From an uncultured Woeseiaceae bacterium (lineage in GTDB: Bacteria > Pseudomonadota > Gammaproteobacteria > Steroidobacterales > Woeseiaceae), in NCBI GenBank assembly GCA_945787845.1, contig CALZJH010000016.1, positions 1-56,406 of the forward strand: DNA of 56,406 nt. Reading direction: 5' to 3'. The translations under genes and the position numbers were made by a program. Positions within the stretch are counted from its first letter, which is position 1; each line of letters opens with the position of its first letter. This document shows positions 1 to 9,434 of the stretch, in pieces. Below the pieces are notes generated by a model. That model searched no databases. It saw nothing but the letters and a program-made list of their open reading frames with translations, and was not told the DNA's origin.

Positions 1-3000
1 TTAGTGATCGTCTGCCACGGCCGTCGCCGGACCCGGTCTCTGGAGCATGCGTCGGACGAACTGACGAATATCGTTCGCGATCAACATGTTGGTCGGCACC
101 AGTATCAGCGTAATCAGCGTGGCAAAGAGAATGCCGAAGCCCAGCGAGATCGCCATGGGCACCAGGAATTGTGCCGAGGACGACTGGTCCAAGAGTAAGG
201 GTGTCAAGCCGAAGAACGTTGTCAGCGACGTCAACATCACCGGCCTGAATCTCGCGACGCCGGCACGTTCCACAGCCTCGTACAGTCCCTCCATCGCGCT
301 GCGGCGTCTCTGGTTCACGTAATCGACCAGCACCAGGCTGTCGTTGATGGCGACGCCGGTCAGCGCCATGAGCCCGAGCATGCTCAGTATCGTGAGCGTC
401 TTCCCCAGGAGCCAGTGGCCGATGACCGCCCCAATGATGCCGAATGGAATCACGGACATGATAACGAGCGGCTCGATGTACGACTTCAGCGGCAGCGCCA
501 GCATGCAATAGATCACGAACAGGACGATCAGGATGCCGGTCTGCAAACTGCCGAACGTCTCGGCCTGCCGTCGCTGCTCGCCTTCGAAGGAATAGCTCAC
601 GCTCGGGTACTTGACGAGAAACTGGTCGAGATAGGCACTGATCGACTGTGTCATCAACGCCATGTTTGTATTTTCCTTGTCGACGTCGGCCGTTACGTTG
701 AGCACGCGGTATCCATCGATGCGCCGAATCTCCGCGGGACCGCGTCCCGGCTTTATCTCGGCGACGTTAGCAAGAGGAATCTGGCTGCCCGTCGGCGTCG
801 TGATCAGCATCTCGTTCAGAGACGCGACCGTGCTGCGTTCACCCAGAGGGAAGCGCACGATGACGCGGACGTCGTCGCGTCCGCGCTGAATTCTCTGGGC
901 CTGCAAGCCCTTGAAGCCGTCGCCGACCTGTCTGACGATGTCACTGCGCGTCAGCCCGAGCAGGTGACCCTGTGGCGACAGATCGATTTGCAGCTCCTCT
1001 TTGCCATTTGACAGGCTGTCTTCGATCTCGAACACCCCCGGATAGGTGGTGAGATGCTGCTTCAGTTCGTCGCCAACAGCATTGAGCGTTTCCAGGGAGT
1101 TGCCGCTGAACTGCACGTTGATGGGATCACCCGCGCGGAAGAAGGACGAGCGAAAGTTGAGACTCTCCGCGCCCGGGAGGCGGCCGATCAGGTTGCGCCA
1201 CTCACCACCCAGTGCATTGGTCGACAAATCAATGGTCCGATCCTGCTTCGGCACGGTCTCCATCTGCACGCGCGCCGATCCGGCACTCACGGTCGTCAGG
1301 ATGTTCGTGATCATGCTCTGCCCGGTGTCAGGATCACGGTATTTATCCTGCAGGCTGAACGCAGCCTCGTAGATTTTCTCCGCGTGGCGATTCGTCACTT
1401 CGAACGGCGTCCCGGCGGGCATCGTAAGCGACGCGGTTGCCGTTTCGCCTTCGATACGAGGGAAGGTGACAAATCGCGTCCAGCCCGACGAGATCAGCGT
1501 AATCATGATGATCAGCACGCCCGTGAAGATTGCGATCGTCGCGTAACGATGCGCCAGCGCCGTTTTCAGGAGCGGCCGATAGTACTTCAGGATCGCGGCT
1601 TCAAAAGAATCGGCGAAGCGGGATTGCCAGGCCTGGAAGCCGGTCATCTTCTTGTCGTGTTCGTGCAAATCGATGTGTTTGAGGTGCGCGGGAAGGATGA
1701 GTTTCGATTCGATGAGCGAGAACAGCAGTACCGGGACCACCACCAGTGGAATCTGTGCAAATATCTCCCCCAGGCGGCCCTCGATGAACGCCAGCGGTCC
1801 GAACGCCGCGATCGTTGTCAGGATGCCGAACGTGACCGGAATAGCGACCTCCTTCGTGCCCTGGATAGCCGCCGACAAGCCCTTGTCGCCAGCGCGCATG
1901 CGCGCATAGACGTTCTCACCCGTGACAATGGCGTCGTCGACCACGATGCCGAGAACGAGTATGAAGCCGAAGGCACTCATGAGGTTCAGGCTGACGTCGA
2001 ACAGGTACATCACGATAAAGCCGCCGAAGAAGCTGATCGGGATGCCGAGGAACACCCATATGGCAATGGACGGGCGCAGGAACAGCGACAGCAGCAAGAT
2101 CACCAGTATGCTGCCCTGCACCGCACTCGACGCCATGATGCCGAGGCGGTTCTCGAGGCGTTCGGAGTCATCGTCCCAATAGCTGAGCTGCAGCCCGACC
2201 GGCAAGTCGGCCTGGCGTGCATCGATGAATGCCCTGACCTTTTTCGATATTTCGATAGCGCTCTGGTCGCCAACCCGGGAAACGCCGATGAACGCCGCGT
2301 GCTTGCCGTTGAAGCGTGTGCGCATCGAGTCTTCCACGAAGCCGTCGATCACGGTGGCGATATCGGAAACCCTGACAATGCTGCCGTCCGGATTGGTCTT
2401 GACGACGATCATCTCGAAATCGGCGCGACGATAGGCCTGCCCCTTCGAACGAATGAGTATGTCACCGCCGTCGGTGCGGACGTTGCCGGCCGAGAGATCA
2501 ACCGAACTCTGGCGAATGGCCTGCCCAATGTCGGACAGCGTTACATCGAATTCCCGCAAACGATCGGGCGACACCTCGATGGCAACTTCGTATTGCCGGA
2601 CCGCATCCAGGTCGGCCCGAGTAATTCCGTCAATGCGCAGCAGGTCGTCGCGCACCTGTTCCGCAACCGTGCGTATCTCACTTTCACTGTAGTCGCCCGC
2701 GACCACGACACTAATGACGCTGAAACTACGCTGCCGCAGGCCGATGACCGGCTTTTCCGTGTCGGCAGGAAACGTGTTGATGGCGTCGACGCGGCCCTTG
2801 ATGTCGTCGAGAAGCTGGCGCGGGTCGTAGTCTTTGTCGATCTCGATACGCACGCTGGTCGACCCTTCACCCGACCGCGACACGATTTGATCGATGCCTT
2901 CAAGATCCTTGACCGCTTCTTCGATACGCACGGCGACGCCAAGCTCTATATCCTCGGGCGTTGCGCCACGCAGGGTCACCCGGACGTCGATAGTGTCCGG

Positions 3001-3120
3001 GTCGGACGGTGGAAAGACCTCGAGACGAACGCCGTTGTTCATCGCCAGGAATCCGCCCATCAGTATCGAGATCATCAACAGGTTGGCGGCAACGGAATTG
3101 CGTGCGAACCAGGCGATCAT
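1..3120 (-). CDS. RND efflux transporter permease (AcrB/HAE-like)
   Basis: Inner-membrane proton-driven permease of a tripartite efflux pump, 1039 residues, the usual length for the AcrB superfamily. The N-terminus (MIAWFARNSVAANLLM) is a typical first RND membrane helix. Two large periplasmic loops separate the first helix from helices around residues 330-480 and 870-1010. The helix-4 signature GIVVDDAIVTGENV near residue 395 carries the paired Asp of drug-type pumps rather than the pattern of heavy-metal pumps. The start ATG overlaps the stop of the upstream adaptor gene by four bases (ATGA), so the two are translationally coupled. It is the last gene of a leftward OMF-MFP-RND operon. The substrate cannot be read from the sequence. 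The stop codon is at the very edge of the window, so the gene is complete. Confidence 0.95.
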   Translation of the reverse strand: MIAWFARNSVAANLLMISILMGGFLAMNNGVRLEVFPPSDPDTIDVRVTLRGATPEDIELGVAVRIEEAVKDLEGIDQIVSRSGEGSTSVRIEIDKDYDPRQLLDDIKGRVDAINTFPADTEKPVIGLRQRSFSVISVVVAGDYSESEIRTVAEQVRDDLLRIDGITRADLDAVRQYEVAIEVSPDRLREFDVTLSDIGQAIRQSSVDLSAGNVRTDGGDILIRSKGQAYRRADFEMIVVKTNPDGSIVRVSDIATVIDGFVEDSMRTRFNGKHAAFIGVSRVGDQSAIEISKKVRAFIDARQADLPVGLQLSYWDDDSERLENRLGIMASSAVQGSILVILLLSLFLRPSIAIWVFLGIPISFFGGFIVMYLFDVSLNLMSAFGFILVLGIVVDDAIVTGENVYARMRAGDKGLSAAIQGTKEVAIPVTFGILTTIAAFGPLAFIEGRLGEIFAQIPLVVVPVLLFSLIESKLILPAHLKHIDLHEHDKKMTGFQAWQSRFADSFEAAILKYYRPLLKTALAHRYATIAIFTGVLIIMITLISSGWTRFVTFPRIEGETATASLTMPAGTPFEVTNRHAEKIYEAAFSLQDKYRDPDTGQSMITNILTTVSAGSARVQMETVPKQDRTIDLSTNALGGEWRNLIGRLPGAESLNFRSSFFRAGDPINVQFSGNSLETLNAVGDELKQHLTTYPGVFEIEDSLSNGKEELQIDLSPQGHLLGLTRSDIVRQVGDGFKGLQAQRIQRGRDDVRVIVRFPLGERSTVASLNEMLITTPTGSQIPLANVAEIKPGRGPAEIRRIDGYRVLNVTADVDKENTNMALMTQSISAYLDQFLVKYPSVSYSFEGEQRRQAETFGSLQTGILIVLFVIYCMLALPLKSYIEPLVIMSVIPFGIIGAVIGHWLLGKTLTILSMLGLMALTGVAINDSLVLVDYVNQRRRSAMEGLYEAVERAGVARFRPVMLTSLTTFFGLTPLLLDQSSSAQFLVPMAISLGFGILFATLITLILVPTNMLIANDIRQFVRRMLQRPGPATAVADDH

Positions 3121-4346
3121 GGTGTTTCGCCCCGGTCGCCGGCGCCGGCCGGCCGTGCCCGGCCCTCTGCACCGCGCTCACTGTCGGCACTTCCCAGGAT
3201 CGACACGCGAACGCCCGAGGTCACCTGGCCGAGGGGCGTGACGACCAGTTCATCACCCGGCGCGATACCCGCGGTCACAATGGCCTCACTGTCGTTCTGC
3301 CAGGCAATGTCGATGTCGCGTCGTCTGAGGACCCCATCTTCCACCACGTACACATAGGTCCCCTGGTAGATCGTGTTGTTGGGCACCACCAGCGCATTCT
3401 GCAGCGTCTTGCCGGCGAGTCTTGCCGTGACGTACTGGCCGATTTTCAGCGGCGTCCTGCCGGCAGCCGTTGTCCCGAACGGGTCGGTAATCTGCGCAAT
3501 AACGTGCAGCTGTCGCGCCGTCTCGTCGATGGCGCTTTCAGTTCGTACCAGCTCTGCATCCCAGGTTCCCTGGTTCGCAAGCTCGGAGCGTATTTCCACA
3601 TGCCCGCCGGATCGCTCTGTCTCGTCGATATGCCGGTAGGTCTCCGGCAGGGCAATATACTGCAGGTCCCGGTTCCGCAGCGGCAGCCGAATTTCGACCA
3701 CATCGGTCGCGTATATCTCGGCAAGCTGGGTATTTACAGATACCACCCGGCCCAGGTCGACAAACTTCCGCAATACGCGGCCCGCGAACGGCGCGCGAAT
3801 CTGCGTGCGTTCCAGGTCCAACCGCGCTTTTTGCAGAGAGGACTCGGCCGAACGCACCCGCGCTTGCGCGGCCTTTAGCTGCGGTATGCGCAGCACCAGG
3901 TCCGTCGGCTCACCCGCATTGCCGAGCCGTTCCCAGTCTTCGCGCGCCTGCTGTGTACGCGCCTCTGCCTCGGCCAGCACCTGCTGCGCATCAGCCAGCG
4001 CGGCCTCGGCGATACTCTCGTTCGCGGCATAGTCACGCTCGTCGATTCGCAGCAGAACGTCGCCGCGCTCGAAGAACCCGCCGTCGCGCACGTTCGGATT
4101 GGTATCGACGATCTGCCCGCCAACCTGCGCAACCAGCATGCTGCGCACGCGCGGCTGCACCGTGCCGTAACTTTCGATGCGGATCGTATAGTCACGCGCC
4201 GCAATCGCTTGCGTTTCTACCGTGATTTGGGGCCCGCTCGCGCCGGGTCGTCGCTGCGCTTCGGGCGGATTGAGCTTGATGACCGCCGCAATGACCAGGA
4301 AAGTGCCGAGAATAGCGACAGGAATGAACTTCTTCGGTAGCGTCAT
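3117..4346 (-). CDS. RND efflux periplasmic adaptor (HlyD/MFP family)
   Basis: Membrane-fusion protein of 409 residues that bridges the RND permease and the outer-membrane channel. It has an N-terminal membrane anchor (residues about 6-24). A beta-barrel/lipoyl half follows around residues 40-105. A coiled-coil hairpin rich in Ala/Glu/Arg spans about 105-190 (AEAALADAQQVLAEAEA). The return lipoyl segment contains RIRAPFAGRV-like sequence (QIRAPFAGRVLRK), and the C-terminal membrane-proximal domain follows. It lies two bases after the outer-membrane factor gene and overlaps the permease gene by four bases, so the three form one operon. Confidence 0.93.
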   Translation of the reverse strand: MTLPKKFIPVAILGTFLVIAAVIKLNPPEAQRRPGASGPQITVETQAIAARDYTIRIESYGTVQPRVRSMLVAQVGGQIVDTNPNVRDGGFFERGDVLLRIDERDYAANESIAEAALADAQQVLAEAEARTQQAREDWERLGNAGEPTDLVLRIPQLKAAQARVRSAESSLQKARLDLERTQIRAPFAGRVLRKFVDLGRVVSVNTQLAEIYATDVVEIRLPLRNRDLQYIALPETYRHIDETERSGGHVEIRSELANQGTWDAELVRTESAIDETARQLHVIAQITDPFGTTAAGRTPLKIGQYVTARLAGKTLQNALVVPNNTIYQGTYVYVVEDGVLRRRDIDIAWQNDSEAIVTAGIAPGDELVVTPLGQVTSGVRVSILGSADSERGAEGRARPAGAGDRGETP

Positions 4347-4348
4347 AA

Positions 4349-5776
4349 TTATTGGGATCCGTCAAAATCGCCACCAAGGGCGAGATACAGTGCCAGGCGA
4401 TTCTGCAGGCGCTGGTTCCTGAGCTGAACAACAGTTGCTTCGGCGTCGAAAGCCTGCCGCTGCGATTCGAGTACGGTCGTATAAGTGACCAGTCCCCGTT
4501 GATATTGGTTCAGTGCGAGGTCGAGCGCCGCCCGCGAATTTTTTTCCGCCTCGAGAAACGCCTCGTAGCGCGTTTCAAGCGATGCGCGGCGCGACACGGC
4601 GTTTTCGACATCGGCAAAGGCGTCGTACACGAGGCCCAGCCACGCCTCCTCCGCAATGCGCAAGCGCATCAATGCCTGCTCTTCAAACGCGGCGAGCCGG
4701 CCCGCGTCGAACAGCGGCTGGGTCAGGCCGAAGGCGAGTGACCAGCTCGAGAAGCCACCGTCGAGCAACTCCGACAGCCTCACCGAGGTCGCACCGGTAC
4801 TGCCTGTAAGCAGCAGTTGCGGGAAGCGGGCCTTGTGCGCTGCAGCGAGGTCGGCATCCGCAGCCAGCAGGTTGAGCCAGGCCTCGCGGAGGTCCGGTCT
4901 GCGCAACAGCAGCTCCGACGGCAGGCCCGTCGGAACAGGGTCGTTCAGTACCGGTAACTCGCCCGAAAAATCGGCTTCGCCATGCGGATAACGGGCCAGC
5001 GAAAGCTGCAGCGCAGCCATCGCCTCGCGCTGGCTCTGTTGCTGCTGGGCAAGACTGGCTCGCTCGCGCTCCACCTGGTTGCGTGCCAGGTAAAGGTCCA
5101 GAGCATCGTTCAGTCCCTGCCGGTAACCGCTTGCAACGATGTCATGACTGGCCCGTGTGTTCTCCAGCCGGCTCTCTGCAAGCGTGAGTAACTGCGTAGC
5201 TTCGAGGACATCGAAGTACTGGCCGGCGATCGTGCCCGCGACGCTGTACTCGGCCCCCTGGACGCGCGCTTCCTGTGCCGCGACCGAGAGCTCCGCCGCT
5301 TGCTGCGCTTTCGACAGTTCGCCCCAGAGGTCGACATCGAAGCGCCCGCTCACCGTCGCGCTGTAGGAGTCGACGCTGATGGTATCGCCGGCTTCATCCT
5401 CAAACTCACGCCTTGAGCCGTCCAGTCCCAGGTCGAATGCCGGGAACCGTGAAGATCGAACGACCGCCGCCGCCTGCCGGGCGATCTGCAGCTGCAGCCT
5501 GTCCTGTTTCAGGGCGCGATTGTCGACCATGGACTCCGCCACCAGGGCGTCAAGGGTCGGATCGGAAAACGACGCCAGCCAACCGGCCTCGACCTCACCC
5601 GCGTCACCACCCCGAACCCAGGCTCCGGGTGCCTCGACATCCTCGGGAGCAACGCTGATGCCGCTTGTTGTACAGCCAGCCCCTAGAAACGCCGCCGCCC
5701 CCAGGGCAGGCAGAATAATACGGCTGCAAAAATAGCGCGCCGAAGTGAGTCGGCGAGGTGCAAAAAACTGATCCAA
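4349..5776 (-). CDS. Outer-membrane efflux lipoprotein, TolC/NodT family
   Basis: Outer-membrane channel of the pump. The signal region ends in a lipobox (LGAGC followed by TTSG), so the mature protein should be a lipoprotein, as in the NodT subfamily. Two tandem OEP repeats with long alpha-helical hairpins follow (for example LTLAESRLENTRASHDIV and the matching C-terminal helix). An upstream ATG at 5806 gives a 485-residue ORF but has no ribosome-binding site. TTG at 5776 has AAGGAA six bases upstream and gives a more normal signal peptide, so I prefer it. First gene of the OMF-MFP-RND operon, divergent from the cytochrome c' gene. Confidence 0.9.
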   Translation of the reverse strand: MDQFFAPRRLTSARYFCSRIILPALGAAAFLGAGCTTSGISVAPEDVEAPGAWVRGGDAGEVEAGWLASFSDPTLDALVAESMVDNRALKQDRLQLQIARQAAAVVRSSRFPAFDLGLDGSRREFEDEAGDTISVDSYSATVSGRFDVDLWGELSKAQQAAELSVAAQEARVQGAEYSVAGTIAGQYFDVLEATQLLTLAESRLENTRASHDIVASGYRQGLNDALDLYLARNQVERERASLAQQQQSQREAMAALQLSLARYPHGEADFSGELPVLNDPVPTGLPSELLLRRPDLREAWLNLLAADADLAAAHKARFPQLLLTGSTGATSVRLSELLDGGFSSWSLAFGLTQPLFDAGRLAAFEEQALMRLRIAEEAWLGLVYDAFADVENAVSRRASLETRYEAFLEAEKNSRAALDLALNQYQRGLVTYTTVLESQRQAFDAEATVVQLRNQRLQNRLALYLALGGDFDGSQ

Positions 5777-5853
5777 CGGTATTTCCTTAGTGCCTGTTCG
5801 TGGCATGATCGGCCCGAATTATCGCAAGTATCGCATTATTGAGGAGTGAATCG

Positions 5854-6336
5854 ATGAGGAAAAAGTTGGTAGCAATTCTGGTTGCGGGTGGCCTCGGCGC
5901 GGCGACAACGATCGTGACCGCAGCGGACGAGCTGGAGTTTTCGGGGCACATCGAAGCCCGACAGTCCTTGATGACCCTCTATAAATTCAACCTCGGTGTG
6001 CTGGGCGCCATGGCAAGAGAACGGACCCCATATGATGCGGATACCGCCAAGGCCGCCGCAGACAACATGCTGGCGATATCGAATATGAAGAACGGCGCCA
6101 TGTGGCCGGCCGGCTCCGACATGAGCGCGGAAGGCTACGCGGGTGAAACGTGGGCGAAGCCTGAAAACTGGTCGAACTACGCCGAGGTCAGTGAGAAGGC
6201 TGCCGCGATGAACGAAGCACTGGAAGTACTTGCCGCTGCCGCCGGTAATGGACTGGACGGGGTTCGCAGTAACCTGGGTGCAGTCGGCAACGCCTGCAAG
6301 GGATGCCACGAGTCGTTTCGCGCCGACAAAGAGTAA
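5854..6336 (+). CDS. Cytochrome c' / class II cytochrome c
   Basis: Small periplasmic haem protein of 160 residues. It has a cleavable signal peptide (MRKKLVAILVAGGLGAATTIVTAA) and a single C-terminal haem-binding motif CKGCH close to the end, the hallmark of the four-helix cytochrome c' family. The family binds NO or moves electrons in the periplasm; which of these applies here cannot be told. TTG at 5839 is in frame, but GAGGAG placed just before ATG 5854 makes ATG the likely start. Divergent from the efflux operon. Confidence 0.93.
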   Translation: MRKKLVAILVAGGLGAATTIVTAADELEFSGHIEARQSLMTLYKFNLGVLGAMARERTPYDADTAKAAADNMLAISNMKNGAMWPAGSDMSAEGYAGETWAKPENWSNYAEVSEKAAAMNEALEVLAAAAGNGLDGVRSNLGAVGNACKGCHESFRADKE

Positions 6337-6349
6337 CGAACGGCCCGAC

Positions 6350-7141
6350 GTGCAGATTCGTGACCACCACCAGCGTGCCATCGAGCGGCTGGCCGACGCT
6401 TACCGCGACGACCCGTCTTTCCTCGGCCTGATCATCGGTGGGTCGGTTGCCAAAGGGTATGCGCGCGCCGACTCGGACGTGGACTTCCTGATCATCGCGA
6501 CCGATGAGGAATTCGAGCGGCGCTGGCAGACGCGAGACCTGTTTATCAACCGGACCGACCTCTGTGATTACGATGGAGGGTTCGTCGACGGCAAGATCAT
6601 CAATCTTGCCTACCTTGAGGACCTGACTGAAAAGGGTAACGAACCGTCCCGTGCGGCGTTCCTGGGGGCGTTCGCCGCGTACACGCATATTCCGGACCTC
6701 GATGCCCTGCTGCAACGCATCCCGGTCTATCCCGAAGCCGGGCACGATGAGCGCGTTCGGGCCTTCTACTGCATGGCTTTCATGCAGCACTGGTTAATGC
6801 ACGAAGCCGAACGCCACGGGAACCGCTACACGATGACGCGTGCCGCCAGCCAGCTCGCATTGTTCGCGGGGCGGTTGATCCTCGCGCATAACCGCAGGCT
6901 CTTCCCGTATCACAAGTGGCTGCCCGTAACCCTGGCATCGGTCCCCGAGAAGCCCGACAGGCTGATGGCGTGCTTCGACCGCGTGCTTGAGGAGCCCAGC
7001 GGCGAGCACGCCACGGCCTTGTTCGAGACGGTCCGGGATTTCCAGGACTGGGGCGTCAGCGATCTGGAAGCCTACACCTGGTTCATGACCGACGTGGAAT
7101 GGAGCTGGAGGCACGACGGGGCGCCCATCGAGGACTGGTAG
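6350..7141 (+). CDS. Nucleotidyltransferase-fold protein
   Basis: 263 residues from GTG 6350. The motif GGSVAKG then DSDVDF (about residues 28-45) is the GS-x-D-x-D signature of the polymerase-beta-like nucleotidyltransferase superfamily. The remainder is mostly helical and resembles the substrate-binding part of aminoglycoside-adenylyltransferase-like proteins. The substrate is unknown. The open frame extends upstream into the cytochrome gene, so the GTG just after the cytochrome stop is the more sensible start. It lies 13 bases downstream of the cytochrome gene and could be cotranscribed. No transfer or truncation signs. Confidence 0.75.
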   Translation: MQIRDHHQRAIERLADAYRDDPSFLGLIIGGSVAKGYARADSDVDFLIIATDEEFERRWQTRDLFINRTDLCDYDGGFVDGKIINLAYLEDLTEKGNEPSRAAFLGAFAAYTHIPDLDALLQRIPVYPEAGHDERVRAFYCMAFMQHWLMHEAERHGNRYTMTRAASQLALFAGRLILAHNRRLFPYHKWLPVTLASVPEKPDRLMACFDRVLEEPSGEHATALFETVRDFQDWGVSDLEAYTWFMTDVEWSWRHDGAPIEDW

Positions 7142-7171
7142 ACGTTCAGTCTCGCAGTCAGCGAGCCCTGT

Positions 7172-8584
7172 CTACTGCGCCAGCCCAATTAGCAGGAACC
7201 CGATGGCCGCAATACCCGCCGCCAGCAGCGCATAGGGTAGCTGCGTGCGTACATGTTCGATGTGGTCGGAGGCAGACGCCATCGAGGCCAGTACCGTGGT
7301 GTCGCTGATCGGTGAGGCGTGGTCGCCGAAAATAGCGCCCGAGATGGCCGCCGCCAGCATGAGCGACGGGGAAAGACCCAGTGACAGGGCTATCGGCATC
7401 GCAATCGGAATCATGATCGCAAACGTTCCCCAGCTTGAACCGACCGAGAACGCGATGAACGCCGACACGAGGAAGATCATGGGCGCCAGCAGTACCGGGT
7501 GGATATTGCCCCGCACTGCGTTCGCGACGTAGGTACCCGTGCCGAGCTCCTGGGCGACATCGCCGAGCGCCAGTGCCAGTAACAGGATGATGCCAATTGG
7601 CAGCAGGTCGCCGGCGCCTTTCATGAATACCTGCATGAGCTCGGTGACCGAACAGTAGCCCTTGAACAGCGTCATTATCCACGCGACGGCGATAGCCAGG
7701 CAGACCGACCACAGCACGGCCGTCGAGCCGGAACCGTTGATGATGTTGCCGTCACCCGTGATGTACAGGGACACCGGCATCATGGCGACCATGGTGAGTA
7801 TCGGCAGCACCATTAGCCAGGCCGAGGGTATGTGTGCGTCATCGTCGACCTCGTGTTCAGCGGACACGTCGACCAGCGGAATAGCACCCGGCCACAGGAT
7901 GTCGCCGCCCTGGGTTCTCGCTTCGGCCCGTTTCATCGGGCCGATGTTGATGTTTTTCCAGATGACGAGGCCCGCCAGCAGGATGGCGGCGATGGCATAC
8001 AGATTCATCGGTACCGCGCCGATGAACACCTGAAGTGGATTCTCGATACCCGTGGAGGCAACAAGGCTGATGATAAAAGCGCCCCAGGCGTTCAGCGGGA
8101 TCATCACGCAGACTGGCGCGGACGTAGCGTCGATCAGGTAGGCGAGTTTTTCTCGTGAAACCCTGTAGCGATCGAAGAGCGGCCGGCTGACGGTACCGGC
8201 AACCAGCAGCGTGATGCTGGATTCCACGAAGATCACGAGTCCGGTTCCCCAGGCCAGCATTTGTGCACGAAATCCGTTTTGCACCCAGTGCCGGTTCTCG
8301 AGGAAGTGCACAAAGCCGCGCACGCCACCGGACCGTTCGATCGTGGCGATCAGGGGGCCGATCAGCAGCGTGAACACCAGGACCCGGGCATCGCCCGCGT
8401 CGGTGAAAACATTGATGGTGCCGTCCAGGCTCTTGGCGATGCCGGTCAGGGGGTTGAACTGGTTCAGGAGCGTATGTGCGCTCCAGATCCCGGCGAACAA
8501 CGACGGGATAACCTGCTTGCTCCAGATGGCAAGCGCGATGGCGAGCAGCGGCGGCAGCACCGAGTACCACTGCGGATCATGCAC
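7172..8584 (-). CDS. NhaC-type Na+/H+ antiporter family transporter
   Basis: Integral membrane protein of about 470 residues with around 11-12 predicted helices and the NhaC/arginine-ornithine-antiporter fold. Supporting segments are LLTLLIGP-like helices, an FVESSITLLVAGTVSRPLFD segment near residue 120 and FSVGSSWGTFAIMIPIA near residue 370, conserved in the family. Members exchange Na+, or a metabolite such as malate or lysine, for protons; the substrate is not assignable here. The ORF opens at TTG 8596, but GTG 8584 has GGAG at a good distance and is preferred. Convergent with the nucleotidyltransferase gene. Confidence 0.85.
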   Translation of the reverse strand: MHDPQWYSVLPPLLAIALAIWSKQVIPSLFAGIWSAHTLLNQFNPLTGIAKSLDGTINVFTDAGDARVLVFTLLIGPLIATIERSGGVRGFVHFLENRHWVQNGFRAQMLAWGTGLVIFVESSITLLVAGTVSRPLFDRYRVSREKLAYLIDATSAPVCVMIPLNAWGAFIISLVASTGIENPLQVFIGAVPMNLYAIAAILLAGLVIWKNINIGPMKRAEARTQGGDILWPGAIPLVDVSAEHEVDDDAHIPSAWLMVLPILTMVAMMPVSLYITGDGNIINGSGSTAVLWSVCLAIAVAWIMTLFKGYCSVTELMQVFMKGAGDLLPIGIILLLALALGDVAQELGTGTYVANAVRGNIHPVLLAPMIFLVSAFIAFSVGSSWGTFAIMIPIAMPIALSLGLSPSLMLAAAISGAIFGDHASPISDTTVLASMASASDHIEHVRTQLPYALLAAGIAAIGFLLIGLAQ

Positions 8585-8686
8585 CGCTAGCTCCAAGCGG
8601 TGTAACCGTTAGCGGTTGTGACGATGCGATGGATGCTCAAGTCGTGGCCTTGCTCGGCGAGAGGACAGGAACATCATACACGCGAC

Positions 8687-8717
8687 CCTGACAGCGCGCT
8701 GTGCGGCGCGCGTCAGG
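8687..8717. other. GC-rich hairpin between Fe-SOD and antiporter genes
   Basis: CCTGAC-a-GCGCGC pairs with GCGCGC-GTCAGG around a six-base loop. The stem has one bulged base and no T run on either strand. It could stabilise the 3' end of the leftward sodB transcript or help Rho-independent termination poorly. Confidence 0.4.
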
Positions 8718-8741
8718 ATCGCTGCATTGTTGCGCTACCCC

Positions 8742-9350
8742 TCAGGCAGCGGCCCGGTTGGACTCGAAGTTCTCTGCGGCAAAGTCCCAGTTGATGAGTT
8801 CGCTCAGGAAACCGTCGACGTAAGCGTCGCGCTGGTTCTGGTAGTCCAGGTAGTAGGCATGTTCCCACACGTCGAGCGTCAGCAGCGGCGTTGTCCCGTG
8901 GATGAGCGGCGTATCGGCATTGCCGGTCGTAACGATCTCGAGTCCATCAGCCGTGCGGACGAGCCACGCCCAGCCGCTGCCAAACTGCCCGAGCGCCGCA
9001 GCCTTGAACTCCGCCTTGAATTTGGCAACGTCGCCGAAACGCGCGTTAATCGCCTCGGCGAGCGCACCCGTCGGTTCGCCACCGCCGTTCGGCGTCATGC
9101 TGTGCCAGAGGAACGTGTGGTTCCAGGCCTGTGCGGCATTATTAAAAATGCCGGAATCGCCCGCCGCATGCGCGGCCGTAATGACCGACTCCAGCGACTG
9201 CCCGGCGTACGCCGTGCCCTCGATGCCGCCATTCAGTTTCGCTACGTAGGCATTGTGATGTTTCCCGTGGTGGAACTCGAGCGTCCTTGCCGAAACATGC
9301 GGCTCGAGCGCGTCGATTGCGTAGGGAAGATCCGGAAGCTCAAATGACAT
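8742..9350 (-). CDS. sodB: Superoxide dismutase [Fe]
   Basis: Cytosolic Fe-type superoxide dismutase, 202 residues, full family length. It shows the N-terminal FELPDLPYA start, the first metal ligand His in LEFHHGKHHNAYV and the second His in NHTFLWHSM. The Asp and His ligands occur in DVWEHAYYLDYQN. The FGSGWAW segment is typical of the Fe rather than the Mn form. AAGGAG lies just upstream of the ATG. Monocistronic by layout. Confidence 0.95.
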   Translation of the reverse strand: MSFELPDLPYAIDALEPHVSARTLEFHHGKHHNAYVAKLNGGIEGTAYAGQSLESVITAAHAAGDSGIFNNAAQAWNHTFLWHSMTPNGGGEPTGALAEAINARFGDVAKFKAEFKAAALGQFGSGWAWLVRTADGLEIVTTGNADTPLIHGTTPLLTLDVWEHAYYLDYQNQRDAYVDGFLSELINWDFAAENFESNRAAA

Positions 9351-9434
9351 TTATCACTCCTTGAAAAACGTTTTAGTATTTATGCATTCTATCGTGACAC
9401 GGTTCTGACTGATTATGCCGAAACAAATAGTTAC

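Noticed and set aside
1054..3357. 767-residue open frame on the plus strand
   Set aside because: It is antisense to the RND permease gene, has low-complexity Arg/Asp/His-rich composition and no recognisable motif. High GC at third positions creates such long shadows.
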